Shown: positions 38,514-48,521 of the stretch, piece after piece
How positions within the stretch are numbered: the stretch's first letter is position 1
How the letters are laid out: each line of letters starts with the position of its first letter
Assembly (NCBI RefSeq): GCF_025564085.1
Contig: NZ_JAMGZJ010000076.1
Span: forward strand, 1-64,000
Reading direction: 5' to 3'
Length of the DNA stretch: 64,000 nt
Source of the DNA: Silvania confinis
Lineage (GTDB): Bacteria > Pseudomonadota > Gammaproteobacteria > Enterobacterales > Enterobacteriaceae
Translations under genes and position numbers: made by a program
Notes under the pieces: generated by a model
Databases searched by the model: none
Seen by the model: only the letters and a program-made list of their open reading frames with translations
Told to the model about the DNA's origin: nothing

Positions 38514-39410
38514 ATGACCACTTCGCAGAGCAAAATGCAGGATCCCACCACCCAGTATTACACCGGTGAATACCCGCAGCAGATTCAGCCCGCGCCTGGC
38601 GTACAAAGCAAAATGGATCCGGTACCGGACTGCGGTGAGACGAGCTACAAGGGTAGCGGCAGACTCCAGGATCGTAAGGCACTGGTGACAGGAGGCGACT
38701 CCGGGATTGGACGCGCTGCCGCCATCGCTTACGCGCGTGAAGGGGCAGATGTCGCCATTAACTACTTGCCCGCCGAAGAAGAAGACGCACAGCAGGTCAA
38801 AAGGCTTATCGAGGAAGCGGGACGCACGGCGGTGCTGATCCCCGGCGATCTGAGCGATGAAACCTTTGCCAGAAAGCTGGTGCATAACGCGCACGCGGCG
38901 CTGGGCGGATTGGACGTGCTGGCGCTGGTGGCCGGAAAGCAGGTCGCCGTAGAGAAGATTGCCGATCTGACCACCGAGCAGTTCAAAGAAACCTATGCGG
39001 TGAACGTGCTGGCGCTGTTCTGGATAACCCAGGAGGCGCTGCCGCTGCTGCCTGCCGGAGCCAGCATTATCACCACCTCGTCAATTCAGGCTTATCAGCC
39101 GAGCCCGCATCTGCTGGACTATGCGTCCACGAAAGCGGCGATCCTGAACTACAGCCGCGGGCTGGCGAAACAGGTGGCGGAAAGCGGGATACGCGTCAAT
39201 GTGGTCGCGCCTGGCCCAATCTGGACGGCGCTGCAGATTTCCGGCGGCCAGACCCAGCAAAAAATCCCCCAGTTTGGTCAGAAGACGCCAATGAAGCGCG
39301 CAGGACAGCCTGCAGAGCTGGCGTCGGTGTATGTCTATCTGGCGAGTCAGGAATCAAGCTACGTGACGGCGGAAGTGCACGGCGTGTGCGGAGGGGAGCA
39401 TCTGGGGTAG
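38514..39410 (+). CDS. yghA: NADP-dependent short-chain dehydrogenase YghA
   Basis: A 298-residue SDR-family oxidoreductase that aligns with E. coli YghA. The cofactor site is TGGDSGIG near residue 60, and the catalytic Ser-Tyr-Lys are in ITTSSIQAY and [10 protein letters not shown]. An N-terminal extension of about 45 residues before the Rossmann fold is a family feature. The physiological substrate is unclear; YghA-type enzymes reduce aldehydes. It starts after AAGGAGAAC. Confidence 0.93.
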   Translation: MTTSQSKMQDPTTQYYTGEYPQQIQPAPGVQSKMDPVPDCGETSYKGSGRLQDRKALVTGGDSGIGRAAAIAYAREGADVAINYLPAEEEDAQQVKRLIEEAGRTAVLIPGDLSDETFARKLVHNAHAALGGLDVLALVAGKQVAVEKIADLTTEQFKETYAVNVLALFWITQEALPLLPAGASIITTSSIQAYQPSPHLLDYASTKAAILNYSRGLAKQVAESGIRVNVVAPGPIWTALQISGGQTQQKIPQFGQKTPMKRAGQPAELASVYVYLASQESSYVTAEVHGVCGGEHLG

Positions 39411-39438
39411 TGTTGCGTTATCGGTAGCTGCGGCCTGA

Positions 39439-39473
39439 TGCCCTCACCCCGGCCCTCTCCCACGGGAGAGGGT
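39439..39473. repeat. intergenic GC-rich repeat unit
   Basis: CCCTCACCCCGGCCCTCTCC followed by CACGGGAGAGGGTGA forms a hairpin through CCCTCTCC/GGAGAGGG. It is the same dispersed unit as at 130-155, placed between yghA and exbD. Confidence 0.6.
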
Positions 39474-39482
39474 GAAAGCATT

Positions 39483-39509
39483 AAAAAAGGCAACTTACGT
39501 TGCCTTTTT
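39483..39509. terminator. bidirectional terminator of yghA and exbD
   Basis: GGCAAC and GTTGCC form a 6-bp stem with a TTAC loop. An A-run precedes it and a T-run follows, so it can work on both strands between the convergent stops of yghA and exbD. Confidence 0.82.
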
Positions 39510-39513
39510 GCCT

Positions 39514-39939
39514 TTATTTGGCGACAGTCTTCTCTTCGCCGACCAGACCAATCTTCAGGTAACCCGCCTGATGCAGCGTGTCCATTACCTTCATCATGGT
39601 TTCATAGTCGACCGACTTATCGGCACGGAAGAACACCGTGGTGTCTTTCTTGCCTTCGGTCAGCGCAGTCAGCGCCGGGATAACCGACTCCTCGGTCACC
39701 GGATCGTTACCAAGGAACATCGTTTTGTCCGCTTTCACCGACAGATAAATCGGCTTTTCCGGACGCGGCTGCGGCTGGCTTGAAGAAGCCGGCAGATTGA
39801 CTTTGACGTCCACTGTCGCGAGCGGCGCGGCAACCATGAAGATAATCAGCAAAACCAGCATGACGTCGATAAACGGCGTCACGTTGATTTCGTGCATTTC
39901 GCCATTATCGTCCAGGTTTTCATTAAGACGCATTGCCAT
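39514..39939 (-). CDS. exbD: TonB system transport protein ExbD
   Basis: ExbD forms, with ExbB and TonB, the inner-membrane motor that uses the proton gradient to energise outer-membrane iron and B12 receptors. The 141-residue protein has a single N-terminal helix carrying the essential Asp25 in TPFIDVMLVLL and a periplasmic domain containing YLSVKADKTM. It starts six bases after exbB and is in one operon with it. Confidence 0.97.
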   Translation of the reverse strand: MAMRLNENLDDNGEMHEINVTPFIDVMLVLLIIFMVAAPLATVDVKVNLPASSSQPQPRPEKPIYLSVKADKTMFLGNDPVTEESVIPALTALTEGKKDTTVFFRADKSVDYETMMKVMDTLHQAGYLKIGLVGEEKTVAK

Positions 39940-39945
39940 GACGAA

Positions 39946-40677
39946 TCAACCTAAATGTAATTTCTGAGCCGAACGGACCGGTTTCGCGGAGCTGGCACTC
40001 AGGTCCAGATCGCGGCTTTGCAGCAGCAGGACCTGCGCGGCAACGTCGCCGAGGGTCGCTTTGTAGCTGCCAATCATACGGGCGAAGATGTTATAGATAA
40101 CCACCGCCGGGATAGCCGCAACCAGACCAATTGCCGTCGCCAGCAGGGCCTCGGCAATACCGGGTGCCACAACGGCGAGGTTAGTGGTTTGCGTCTGGGC
40201 AATACCGATAAAGCTGTTCATGATGCCCCAGACGGTGCCGAACAGACCCACGAATGGCGAAATCGCACCGATGGTGGCGAGGAAACCGTTACCCCGGCCC
40301 ATGTGACGACCGATAGCCGCAACGCGACGTTCCAGACGGAAGCCGGTACGCTCTTTAATGCCTTCGTTGTCTTCACTGCCAGCAGAAAGTTCGAGCTCGT
40401 TCTGAGCTTCATTGATTAGCAGGGTGGTCAGGCTTTTTGCCTGGAAGGAAGAAGCCATGTCGCTCGCCTGATTCAGGTTGCGGGCTTCGGCCAGCTGCTG
40501 CTGCTCGCGCTTAAGACGGCGTTTGTGCGTAATCAGCTCAACACTCTTGCTAAAGAAAATAGCCCAGGTGACGACAGACGCCAGAATCAGGCCGATCATC
40601 ACAATCTTCACCACGATGTCGGCATGCTGATACATACCCCAGACGGAAAGATCCGTCTGCATCAAATTATTACCCAC
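39946..40677 (-). CDS. exbB: TonB system transport protein ExbB
   Basis: ExbB forms the pentameric scaffold of the TonB motor. The 243 residues match E. coli ExbB, with three transmembrane helices at about 17-39, 130-150 and 175-195 and conserved EGIKERTGFRLERRVAA and FVGLFGTVWGIM segments. A Fur-like box lies 63 bases upstream, so iron repression is likely. It is divergent from metC, as in E. coli. Confidence 0.97.
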   Translation of the reverse strand: MGNNLMQTDLSVWGMYQHADIVVKIVMIGLILASVVTWAIFFSKSVELITHKRRLKREQQQLAEARNLNQASDMASSFQAKSLTTLLINEAQNELELSAGSEDNEGIKERTGFRLERRVAAIGRHMGRGNGFLATIGAISPFVGLFGTVWGIMNSFIGIAQTQTTNLAVVAPGIAEALLATAIGLVAAIPAVVIYNIFARMIGSYKATLGDVAAQVLLLQSRDLDLSASSAKPVRSAQKLHLG

Positions 40678-40740
40678 TCGGTATCTCCAGGACGCAAATC
40701 ACAAAATCTGAGCATAATAATATCAAAAACGCGTCGAATT

Positions 40741-40759
40741 GATAGTAGTTCTCATTAGT
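40741..40759 (-). promoter_or_regulatory. Fur-like box of exbBD
   Basis: GATAGTAGTTCTCATTAGT agrees with the 19-bp Fur consensus at 12 positions and lies 63 bases upstream of exbB, the expected promoter position for iron-repressed exbBD. Confidence 0.65.
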
Positions 40760-40885
40760 ATTTACATGGTGCCGTAATTTCGTTTAATTTTCCTTGCGCT
40801 TACGCAGTAAAAAATTCCCGGACACAAATTTTAAGAAATTTTCGTCTTAATGTACCAGCCTTCTCGTGACCATTTTTACTTTCAT

Positions 40886-40909
40886 GGTAGTCTGGACGTC
40901 CAGACGTAT
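40886..40909 (+). promoter_or_regulatory. tandem MetJ boxes of metC
   Basis: Three adjacent eight-base units (GGTAGTCT, GGACGTCC, AGACGTAT) match the MetJ box AGACGTCT at five, six and seven positions. They end 19 bases before the metC ATG, consistent with repression by MetJ and S-adenosylmethionine. Confidence 0.75.
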
Positions 40910-40928
40910 AAAAACAGGTTGCGCAAAC

Positions 40929-42116
40929 ATGAAAGAGAAGCATCTTGATACCACGCTTGTCCAGGCGGGACGCAGTAAGAAATATACCCTCGGCTCGGTG
41001 AACAGCGTGATCCAACGCGCGTCGTCGCTGGTATTTGAGACGGTCGAAGCCAAAAAGCACGCCACCCGCAACCGGGCCAAAGGCGAGCTATTTTACGGTC
41101 GCCGCGGGACGCTGACCCACTTCTCTTTGCAGGAAGCGATGTGCGAGCTGGAAGGCGGCGCAGGCTGTGCGCTGTTCCCCTGCGGGGCGGCCGCAGTGGC
41201 CAATACCATTCTGGCGTTTGTCGAACAGGGTGATCATATCCTGATGACCAACACCGCCTACGAGCCCAGCCAGGACTTCTGCACCAAAATTCTCAGCAAA
41301 CTGGGGGTCACCACCGGCTGGTTCGATCCGCAGATCGGCGCGGACATCGCCGACCTGATTCAGCCCAACACCCGCATTGTATTCCTGGAATCTCCTGGCT
41401 CGATCACCATGGAAGTTCATGATGTGCCTGCCATCGTTCAGGCGGTGCGCAGTAAGGCGCCGGAAGCCATTATCATGATCGACAACACCTGGGCGGCGGG
41501 CGTGCTGTTTAAAGCGCTCGACTTTGATATCGATATCTCGATTCAGGCCGCCACCAAATACCTGATTGGCCACTCTGATGGCATGATCGGCACGGCGGTG
41601 TCCAATGCCCGCTGCTGGGATCAGCTGCGCGAGAACGCCTATCTGATGGGGCAAATGGTGGACGCCGATACCGCCTATATGACCAGCCGCGGTCTGCGGA
41701 CGCTGGGCGTACGCCTGCGTCAGCACCACGAAAGCAGCGTGCAGGTGGCCGAATGGCTGGCGCAGCATCCGCAGGTGGCGCGCGTTAACCATCCGGCGCT
41801 GCCGGGCAGCAAAGGCCATGAATTCTGGCAACGGGATTTTACCGGCAGCAGCGGTCTGTTCTCCTTCATTCTTAATAAGCGTCTGAGTAATGATGAGCTG
41901 GCGGCGTATCTGGACAACTTCTCGCTGTTCAGCATGGCTTACTCATGGGGCGGCTTTGAATCGCTGATCCTGCCGAACCAGCCAGAGCAGATTGCCGAGC
42001 TGCGCCCGGGTGGCGAAGTGGACTTCACCGGCACGCTGATCCGCCTGCATATCGGGCTGGAAAACGTTGACGATCTCATCGCTGATTTAGCGGCAGGCTT
42101 TGCGCGCATCGAGTAG
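40929..42116 (+). CDS. metC: cystathionine beta-lyase
   Basis: MetC splits cystathionine into homocysteine, pyruvate and ammonia in methionine synthesis, using PLP. The 395-residue protein has the Cys/Met metabolism fold, with the Schiff-base lysine in [12 protein letters not shown] near residue 210, the phosphate-binding YGRRGTLTH loop and the FESPGS-like LESPGS motif. ATG 40929 (MKEKHLDTT) is the E. coli-like start; the upstream extension to 40866 covers the MetJ boxes and is rejected. Confidence 0.96.
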   Translation: MKEKHLDTTLVQAGRSKKYTLGSVNSVIQRASSLVFETVEAKKHATRNRAKGELFYGRRGTLTHFSLQEAMCELEGGAGCALFPCGAAAVANTILAFVEQGDHILMTNTAYEPSQDFCTKILSKLGVTTGWFDPQIGADIADLIQPNTRIVFLESPGSITMEVHDVPAIVQAVRSKAPEAIIMIDNTWAAGVLFKALDFDIDISIQAATKYLIGHSDGMIGTAVSNARCWDQLRENAYLMGQMVDADTAYMTSRGLRTLGVRLRQHHESSVQVAEWLAQHPQVARVNHPALPGSKGHEFWQRDFTGSSGLFSFILNKRLSNDELAAYLDNFSLFSMAYSWGGFESLILPNQPEQIAELRPGGEVDFTGTLIRLHIGLENVDDLIADLAAGFARIE

Positions 42117-42184
42117 TTAAGGAAGACCAAACAACATTGAGGACACTTTTCTTCTTATTGCCTACAGAAAAGTCTTAATTGTTG

Positions 42185-42209
42185 CGCCTGCGATCAAAGC
42201 CCGCAGGCG
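42185..42209. other. hairpin between metC and yghB
   Basis: CGCCTGCG and CGCAGGCG form an 8-bp perfect stem around a nine-base loop, 49 bases before yghB and without a T-run. It may stabilise the metC transcript or belong to the yghB leader. Confidence 0.4.
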
Positions 42210-42257
42210 AAATAGGGAGTACACTAGGTTCATACACGCTGTTCCACAGGAAAGCCC

Positions 42258-42917
42258 ATGGCTGTTATTCACGATATTATCGCTGCACTCTGGCAACACG
42301 ACTTTGCAGCACTGGCGGACCCACATGTGGTCGGGGTGGTTTACTTCGTTATGTTCGCCACCCTGTTTCTGGAAAATGGATTACTGCCCGCCTCCTTTTT
42401 ACCCGGCGATAGTCTGCTGCTTCTGGCGGGCGCGTTGATTGCGAAAGGGGTCATGGACTTTACCTCCACGATGGTGATCCTCACCTCCGCCGCCAGCCTG
42501 GGCTGCTGGCTCAGCTATCTGCAGGGTCGTTGGCTTGGCAACACGCGGCTCGTGAAAAGCTGGCTGGCGCAGCTGCCGTATAAGTACCATCAACGGGCGA
42601 CCTGCATGTTTGATCGCCACGGCCTGCTGGCTCTGCTGGCCGGACGCTTTCTGGCCTTTATACGTACACTACTGCCCACGATGGCGGGCATCTCAGGCTT
42701 GTCTAACCGCCGCTTCCAGTTCTTTAACTGGTTGAGCGCGCTGCTGTGGGTTGGCGTGGTGACCACGTTTGGCTATGCCCTGAGCATGATCCCCTTCGTG
42801 AAGCGCCACGAAGACCAGGTGATGACCTTCCTGATGATCCTGCCGATGTTCCTGCTGGTTGCAGGGCTGGTGGGCACCATCGCGGTGGTGATTAAGAAGA
42901 AGTATTGTAGCGCCTGA
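42258..42917 (+). CDS. yghB: DedA family membrane protein YghB
   Basis: YghB is an inner-membrane DedA-family protein; with YqjA it supports cell division and envelope integrity in E. coli, and DedA proteins have been tied to undecaprenyl-phosphate or phospholipid recycling. The 219 residues match E. coli YghB. Conserved motifs are [20 protein letters not shown] in the first re-entrant region and [16 protein letters not shown] with its essential arginines. It converges on yqhC with a REP between. Confidence 0.95.
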   Translation: MAVIHDIIAALWQHDFAALADPHVVGVVYFVMFATLFLENGLLPASFLPGDSLLLLAGALIAKGVMDFTSTMVILTSAASLGCWLSYLQGRWLGNTRLVKSWLAQLPYKYHQRATCMFDRHGLLALLAGRFLAFIRTLLPTMAGISGLSNRRFQFFNWLSALLWVGVVTTFGYALSMIPFVKRHEDQVMTFLMILPMFLLVAGLVGTIAVVIKKKYCSA

Positions 42918-42924
42918 TGTTCTG

Positions 42925-42954
42925 AGGCCGGGCGGCACCGCGTTTGCCCGGCCT
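42925..42954. repeat. REP element between yghB and yqhC
   Basis: AGGCCGGGC and GCCCGGCCT form a 9-bp stem with a 12-base loop between the convergent stops of yghB and yqhC. The same unit occurs at 56836. Confidence 0.8.
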
Positions 42955-42965
42955 ACGTCCAACCA

Positions 42966-43865
42966 TCATATCCCCTGCATTGTCCTGATCCGCGCCGCAT
43001 CCTCCCCCGGTGTGACGCCAAAGTAGCGTTTAAACTCCCGACTGAACTGCGACGCACTTTCATAGCCCACCCGCAGCGCCGCCGCGCTGGCCTTCATCCC
43101 GTCGTGGATCATCATCATCCGCGCTTTGTGCAGGCGATAGCTTTTGAGATATTGCAGCGGCGAGGTGCTGGTGACTGACTTAAAGTTATGGTGGAACGCC
43201 GAAACGCTCATATTGGCCTCGGCCGCCAGCTGATCCACGCTCAAGTTTTCGGTGTACTGGCTCTCGATGCGCTTCAGTACCCGGCTGATCAGGCTAAAGT
43301 GAGTCTGACGGCTGACCAGCGCCAGCAGTGCCCCGCCGCCCGGCCCCAACAAGACGTGATAGAGGATCTCGCGGATAATCTGCTTGCCGAGGATCCGCGC
43401 ATCCAGCGGGCGCGCCATCACGTCCAGCAGGCGCTCAATGGCGCAGAGGATCTCATCCGACAGGGTGGCGGAGTTGATGCCGCTGGCCGCCATCGACGGG
43501 CAAAACAGTTCGTCTTCGCCAATGTCCATCAGCAGCTCCTGCAGCTGCAGAATATCAATATTTAAGCGAATACCGGCCAGCGGCACCGCGTCTGTCGCGA
43601 AGGTTTCACATTCGAAGGGTAAAGGTACTGTCAGTAGCAAATATTCACGGGTGTTATAGCGGAACACCCGCTCATTGATATAACCCGTTTTATGACCGGA
43701 AAAGAGAAAAATGATACCGGGCTGATACATCACCGGCGTGCGCGGGGCGGGCTGCGTGCCGTACAGCAGGCGAACGTCCGGTAGCAGATCGTTAAGAATA
43801 TTTTCATTATCTTTCAGTGTGTTAATTTGCGCAGTTAGCTGCAAACACGTCTCTTCGCGGTTCAT
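42966..43865 (-). CDS. yqhC: AraC-family activator YqhC
   Basis: YqhC senses aldehydes and activates yqhD and dkgA in E. coli. The 299-residue protein has an N-terminal AraC_N sensing domain and two C-terminal helix-turn-helix motifs, [20 protein letters not shown] and the segment [20 protein letters not shown], at about 205-290. It is divergent from yqhD, with 194 bases between starts holding probable YqhC half-sites. E. coli YqhC annotations carry about 20 more residues at the N-terminus; ATG 43865 was chosen here as the first in frame. Confidence 0.93.
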   Translation of the reverse strand: MNREETCLQLTAQINTLKDNENILNDLLPDVRLLYGTQPAPRTPVMYQPGIIFLFSGHKTGYINERVFRYNTREYLLLTVPLPFECETFATDAVPLAGIRLNIDILQLQELLMDIGEDELFCPSMAASGINSATLSDEILCAIERLLDVMARPLDARILGKQIIREILYHVLLGPGGGALLALVSRQTHFSLISRVLKRIESQYTENLSVDQLAAEANMSVSAFHHNFKSVTSTSPLQYLKSYRLHKARMMMIHDGMKASAAALRVGYESASQFSREFKRYFGVTPGEDAARIRTMQGI

Positions 43866-43936
43866 CTTTGCTGTATCCGGGTACGGTTTCCGATGATGAC
43901 AGTGTGCGCAGATTTACCCATTTTCTCCAGCACTGT

Positions 43937-43970
43937 GTAGAAATGGGCAAGACATCGGCAGAAATGTGCA
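43937..43970 (+). promoter_or_regulatory. direct repeats, probable YqhC site upstream of yqhD
   Basis: GTAGAAATGGGCA (43937) and GCAGAAATGTGCA (43958) agree at 11 of 13 positions and start exactly 21 bases apart, two helical turns. Direct repeats at this spacing are typical AraC-family operators. They lie 90-123 bases before the yqhD start. Confidence 0.55.
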
Positions 43971-44059
43971 TTGAGAGGATCGTCTGCGCTCGCCACAATG
44001 AGCACCATCAGGCAGCCCTCTGCGCCGCCACGTTTTTCACCCACCAAAGGGAACGAGCA

Positions 44060-45223
44060 ATGAACAATTTTAATCTGCATACCCCAACCCGCATTCTGTT
44101 TGGTAAAGGCGCTATCGCCGACCTGCGCGAGCAGATCCCAACCGGCGCTCGTGTGCTGATCACCTACGGCGGCGGCAGCGTGAAGAAAACCGGCGTGCTG
44201 GATCAGGTGTATGCCGCGCTGGACGGTCTGGACGTGCGTGAGTTCGGCGGCATCGAGCCGAATCCGTCTTACGAAACGCTGATGAACGCGGTGAAAATTG
44301 CCCGCGAAGAGAACATCACTTTCCTGCTGGCAGTCGGCGGCGGTTCGGTGCTGGATGGCACCAAGTTTATCGCAGCAGCCGCCCACTACCCGGACGGTAT
44401 CGACCCGTGGCAGATCCTGCAAAACGGCGGCAGCGACATTAACAGCGCCATCCCGATGGGTTCAGTATTGACCCTGCCGGCCACCGGTTCGGAATCCAAC
44501 AAAGGCGCAGTGATCTCGCGTAAAACCACTGGCGACAAGCAGGCCTTTATGAACGAACACGTTCAGCCGGTCTTTGCGGTGCTGGATCCGGTTTACACCT
44601 ACACTCTGCCGCCGCGTCAGGTGGCGAACGGCGTGGTGGATGCCTTTGTGCATACCGTTGAGCAGTACGTGACTTACCCGGTCGATGGCAAAATCCAGGA
44701 TCGCTTCGCGGAAGGCATTTTGCTGACCCTGATCGAAGACGGCCCGCTGGCCCTGAAAGAGCCAGAAAACTACGCCGTGCGTGCCAACGTGATGTGGGCC
44801 GCCACCCAGGCGCTGAATGGCCTGATCGGTGCAGGCGTCCCGCAGGACTGGGCAACCCACATGCTGGGCCACGAGCTGACCGCGATGCACGGCCTCGATC
44901 ACGCCCAGACGCTGGCGGTGGTTCTGCCTGCGCTGTGGAACGAAAAACGCGACACCAAACGCGCCAAACTGCTGCAGTACGCCGAGCGTGTGTGGGGGAT
45001 CACCGCCGGTTCTGAAGACGAGCGTATCGATGCCGCAATCGTGGCGACCCGCAACTTCTTCGAGCAGATGGGCGTGCCGACGCGCCTTTCCGGTTACGGT
45101 CTGGACGGCAGCACCATCCCTGCCCTGCTGGCAAAACTTGAAGAGCACGGGATGACGCAAATCGGCGAACATGGCGACATTACCCTCGACGTCAGCCGTC
45201 GCATTTACGAAGCCGCTCGCTAA
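44060..45223 (+). CDS. yqhD: NADPH-dependent aldehyde reductase YqhD
   Basis: YqhD is an iron-type alcohol dehydrogenase family enzyme that uses NADPH to reduce short-chain and lipid-peroxidation aldehydes. The 387 residues match E. coli YqhD. The cofactor motif is TYGGGSVKK and VGGGSVLDG, and the metal ligands are Asp and His in VVDAFVHTVEQY and two histidines in LGHELTAMHGLDHAQ. ATG 44060 has AAGGGAACG upstream; the frame runs back through the promoter to 43868, which is not coding. Confidence 0.96.
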   Translation: MNNFNLHTPTRILFGKGAIADLREQIPTGARVLITYGGGSVKKTGVLDQVYAALDGLDVREFGGIEPNPSYETLMNAVKIAREENITFLLAVGGGSVLDGTKFIAAAAHYPDGIDPWQILQNGGSDINSAIPMGSVLTLPATGSESNKGAVISRKTTGDKQAFMNEHVQPVFAVLDPVYTYTLPPRQVANGVVDAFVHTVEQYVTYPVDGKIQDRFAEGILLTLIEDGPLALKEPENYAVRANVMWAATQALNGLIGAGVPQDWATHMLGHELTAMHGLDHAQTLAVVLPALWNEKRDTKRAKLLQYAERVWGITAGSEDERIDAAIVATRNFFEQMGVPTRLSGYGLDGSTIPALLAKLEEHGMTQIGEHGDITLDVSRRIYEAAR

Positions 45224-45280
45224 GCGATTTTCGATCTTACCTTTCGTTTTTCGGCATTTAGGCCAGGCTTAATGCACATA

Positions 45281-45310
45281 CGCCACCGGGGGCTTGCTCC
45301 CGGTGGATGA
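45281..45310 (+). other. hairpin between yqhD and dkgA
   Basis: CCACCGGGGGC and GCTCCCGGTGG pair around a TTGC-type loop, with no T-run. It sits 20 bases before dkgA and could stabilise yqhD mRNA while allowing readthrough into dkgA. Confidence 0.45.
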
Positions 45311-45328
45311 GCAAATGAAGGAGGAAAG

Positions 45329-46156
45329 ATGGCAAACCCAACCGTAATCAAGCTTCAGGACGGTAGCGTAATGCCCCAACTGGGGCTCGGCGTATGGAAA
45401 GCCGGTAACGACGAGGTCGTGTCCGCCATTCATAAGGCGCTGGAAGTCGGCTACCGGTCGATTGACACCGCTGCTGCATACAAAAATGAAACCGGCGTGG
45501 GAAGCGCACTGGCCAGCGCCGGTCTGCCCCGCGATGAGTTATTTATTACCACCAAGCTGTGGAACGACGATCAAAAACGTCCGGCTGACGCGCTCCAGGA
45601 GAGCCTGGATAAGCTGCAGCTCGATTTCGTCGACCTGTATCTGATGCACTGGCCGGTTCCGGCTATCGATCACTATGTCGACGCCTGGCATGGCATGATC
45701 GACCTGCAAAAAGCCGGTCTGGTGAAGAGCATCGGGGTGTGTAATTTCCAGATCCACCATCTGCAGCGGCTGATTGATGAGACGGGCGTCGCCCCGGTGA
45801 TCAACCAGATCGAACTCCATCCGCTGATGCAGCAGCGTCAGCTGCACGCCTGGAATGCAACCCACAAGATCCAGACCGAATCCTGGAGCCCGCTGGCGCA
45901 GGGCGGCGAAGGCGTTTTCGATCAGAAAATTATTCGCGAGCTGGCCGATAAGTACAGCAAAACCCCGGCGCAGATTGTCATTCGCTGGCATCTGGACAGT
46001 GGTCTCGTGGTGATCCCGAAATCCGTGACCCCGTCGCGCATCGCCGAGAACTTCGACGTGTGGGACTTCCGTCTGGATAAAGACGAGCTGAGCGAGATAG
46101 CGAAGCTGGATCAAGGTAAGCGTTTAGGGCCGGATCCAGATCAGTTTGGCGGTTGA
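45329..46156 (+). CDS. dkgA: 2,5-diketo-D-gluconate reductase A / methylglyoxal reductase
   Basis: DkgA (YqhE) is an NADPH-dependent aldo-keto reductase acting on 2,5-diketogluconate, methylglyoxal and other aldehydes. The 275 residues match E. coli DkgA. The catalytic tetrad is visible: Asp and Tyr in SIDTAAAYKNE, Lys in FITTKLW and His in LYLMHWP. The NADPH site is in VVIPKSVTPSRIAEN. GGAGGAAAG precedes the ATG. It follows yqhD and in E. coli is controlled by YqhC with it. Confidence 0.95.
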   Translation: MANPTVIKLQDGSVMPQLGLGVWKAGNDEVVSAIHKALEVGYRSIDTAAAYKNETGVGSALASAGLPRDELFITTKLWNDDQKRPADALQESLDKLQLDFVDLYLMHWPVPAIDHYVDAWHGMIDLQKAGLVKSIGVCNFQIHHLQRLIDETGVAPVINQIELHPLMQQRQLHAWNATHKIQTESWSPLAQGGEGVFDQKIIRELADKYSKTPAQIVIRWHLDSGLVVIPKSVTPSRIAENFDVWDFRLDKDELSEIAKLDQGKRLGPDPDQFGG

Positions 46157-46190
46157 ATAAAAAACCCCGGCGAGCCGGGGTTTTTCTTTT
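46157..46190. terminator. bidirectional terminator of dkgA and ygiQ
   Basis: AAAACCCCGG and CCGGGGTTTT form a 10-bp stem around CGAG, with an A-run before and T-runs after, between two convergent stops. It should end both transcripts. Confidence 0.92.
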
Positions 46191-48360
46191 ACGCTTTGCG
46201 ATTCACGGGTTTCTTCGCACCTGCCGTCCCGTTCGAACGCTGATGCACAATCGGCGTGTGTTTGGTCAAGGCCGGACGCGTATTGCGGTTCTGGCGACGC
46301 GCTTCGCGCATCTCATCAAGCGTAGGCGAAGGCACCAGGCAGTCGCGACGTGAACCAATCAGATGCTTTTTACCCATATCTTCCAGCGCCTGACGGATCA
46401 GCGGCCAGTTTTTAGGATCATGATAACGCAGCAGCGCTTTATGCAGACGACGCTGTTTGTCACCTTTCGGCACCACCACATCTTCACTCTTATAACCAAT
46501 CTTACTCAGCGGGTTCTTGCCGGTGTAATACATGGTGGTCGAGTTCGCCAGCGGCGATGGGTAGAAGTTCTGCACCTGATCCAGACGGAAGCGACGCTGT
46601 TTCAGCCACAGGGCCAGGTTCACCATATCTTCATCACGCGTACCCGGGTGCGCAGAGATAAAGTATGGGATCAGATACTGCTCTTTCCCGGCCTGTTTGG
46701 AGTAAGTGTCGAACAGCTCTTTAAAGCGATCGTAACTGCCCATGCCCGGCTTCATCATCTTCGACAGCGGGCCTTCTTCAGTATGCTCCGGGGCAATCTT
46801 CAGATAGCCGCCCACGTGGTGGGTTGCCAGCTCTTTGATGTAGCGCGGATCTTCTACTGCGATGTCATAGCGCACGCCGGAGGCGATCAGGATCTTCTTG
46901 ATACCCTTCAGGTCTCGGGCGCGGCGGTACAGGTTGATCGTCGGCTCGTGGTTGGTGTCCATGTGCTCGCATATGCTCGGATAGACACAAGAGAGACGAC
47001 GGCAGGTCTGCTCCGCACGCGGCGACTTACAGCGCAGCATGTACATGTTGGCGGTTGGGCCGCCGAGATCCGAGATAACGCCGGTAAAGCCCGGAACCGT
47101 GTCGCGAATGGCTTCGATCTCGTTGACGATCGACTCTTCGGAACGGCTCTGGATAATGCGCCCTTCGTGCTCGGTGATGGAGCAGAAAGAACAGCCCCCG
47201 AAGCAGCCGCGCATGATGTTGATCGAAAAGCGGATCATCTCATACGCCGGAATACGGCTATCACCATACGCCGGGTGCGGAATGCGCTTGTACGGCAGAG
47301 CGAACACGCTGTCCATCTCTTCAGTCGACAGCGGGATCGCCGGGGGGTTAACCCAGATATAGCGCTCACCGTGCTTTTGCATCAGCGCGCGCGCACAACC
47401 CGGGTTGGTTTCATGGTGCAGAATACGCGACGCATGGGCGTACAGCACTTTGTCGCCCTTCACTTTCTCGAAGGACGGCAGAAGCACGTAGGTTTTTTCC
47501 CACGGCTTGGGACGCGGCGGCTGCACGACAACGGCTTTCGCTTCGGCTTTCTTCGGCTCGACCGGTTTGTTATCCGCACACGGCAGATCGTCGCCATAAG
47601 GATGTGGGATCGGATCGATTTTGCCCGGCATATCAATGATGCGCGAATCGACGCCGCTCCAGCCCGGGAGCGCTTCTTTGACCATGATCGCCGTGTTACG
47701 CACGTCGCGAATGCTGGTTACCGGCTCACCCTGGGACAAACGGTGCGCCACTTCTACGAGCGGTCGTTCACCGTTGCCGAAGATCAGCATGTCAGCTTTG
47801 GAATCCACCAGCACCGAGCGGCGCACGGTGTCAGACCAGTAGTCGTAATGTGCGGTACGGCGCAGGCTCGCCTCGATGCCACCCAGGATGACCGGCACGT
47901 CATTCCATGCTTCTTTACAACGCTGGGTGTACACCAGTGTGGCGCGATCCGGACGCTTGCCCGCCAGGTTATCCGCGGTGTAGGCGTCGTCATGACGCAG
48001 CTTGCGGTCGGCGGTGTAGCGGTTAATCATTGAATCCATGTTGCCCGCGGTCACACCGAAGAACAGGTTCGGTTTGCCGAGGCGCATAAAATCATCTTTG
48101 GTGTTCCAGTCCGGCTGGGAAATGATCCCGACGCGAAAACCCTGGGCTTCCAGCATACGGCCACAGATCGCCATGCCAAAGCTCGGGTGGTCGACGTAGG
48201 CGTCGCCCGTCACCAGAATAATGTCGCAGCTGTCCCAGCCCAGTTGGTCCATCTCTTCACGGGACATCGGCAGGAATGGCGCCGGTCCAAAACAGGCTGC
48301 CCAGTACTGGGGCCAGGAGAAGAGGTCTCGATCCGGCTGGATCAAGGATATTGCGCTCAT
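46189..48360 (-). CDS. ygiQ: radical SAM protein YgiQ
   Basis: A 723-residue radical SAM protein of the UPF0313/YgiQ family; the reaction is unknown. An N-terminal cobalamin-domain-like region (about 30-200) precedes the radical SAM core, with the cluster cysteines in CFGGCSFC (C-x3-C-x2-C). A basic C-terminal tail with [12 protein letters not shown] follows. The start at 48360 ([12 protein letters not shown]) matches E. coli, and the frame's upstream extension to 48789 lies over ftsP and is not coding. In E. coli K-12 ygiQ is often annotated as interrupted; here it is one frame. Confidence 0.93.
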   Translation of the reverse strand: MSAISLIQPDRDLFSWPQYWAACFGPAPFLPMSREEMDQLGWDSCDIILVTGDAYVDHPSFGMAICGRMLEAQGFRVGIISQPDWNTKDDFMRLGKPNLFFGVTAGNMDSMINRYTADRKLRHDDAYTADNLAGKRPDRATLVYTQRCKEAWNDVPVILGGIEASLRRTAHYDYWSDTVRRSVLVDSKADMLIFGNGERPLVEVAHRLSQGEPVTSIRDVRNTAIMVKEALPGWSGVDSRIIDMPGKIDPIPHPYGDDLPCADNKPVEPKKAEAKAVVVQPPRPKPWEKTYVLLPSFEKVKGDKVLYAHASRILHHETNPGCARALMQKHGERYIWVNPPAIPLSTEEMDSVFALPYKRIPHPAYGDSRIPAYEMIRFSINIMRGCFGGCSFCSITEHEGRIIQSRSEESIVNEIEAIRDTVPGFTGVISDLGGPTANMYMLRCKSPRAEQTCRRLSCVYPSICEHMDTNHEPTINLYRRARDLKGIKKILIASGVRYDIAVEDPRYIKELATHHVGGYLKIAPEHTEEGPLSKMMKPGMGSYDRFKELFDTYSKQAGKEQYLIPYFISAHPGTRDEDMVNLALWLKQRRFRLDQVQNFYPSPLANSTTMYYTGKNPLSKIGYKSEDVVVPKGDKQRRLHKALLRYHDPKNWPLIRQALEDMGKKHLIGSRRDCLVPSPTLDEMREARRQNRNTRPALTKHTPIVHQRSNGTAGAKKPVNRKA

Positions 48361-48450
48361 AATGCTTCCGAAGAAAAAATAATCAAAAGGGCGGGGATTA
48401 TACGCTGGATCAATACGGGAATTGAAGGAGTATTGTGCGGGATTGTTTGT

Positions 48451-48519
48451 GCCCGGTGGCGCTGCGCTTACCGGGCCTACGGGCCTGTAGGCCGGGTCAG
48501 GCGAAGCCGCCACCCGGCG
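48451..48519. repeat. REP/BIME palindromic element
   Basis: GCCCGGTGGCGCTGCGCTTA and the inverse GGCGAAGCCGCCACCCGGCG flank GGCCTACGGGCCTGTAGGCC. It lies between ygiQ and the ftsP stop on the same strand, where it may protect the ftsP mRNA end. Confidence 0.85.
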
Positions 48520-48521
48520 AT

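Noticed and set aside
46363-48033. Open frame of 556 codons on the plus strand
   Set aside because: It lies opposite ygiQ, a full-length conserved gene; its composition mirrors the antisense of that gene.
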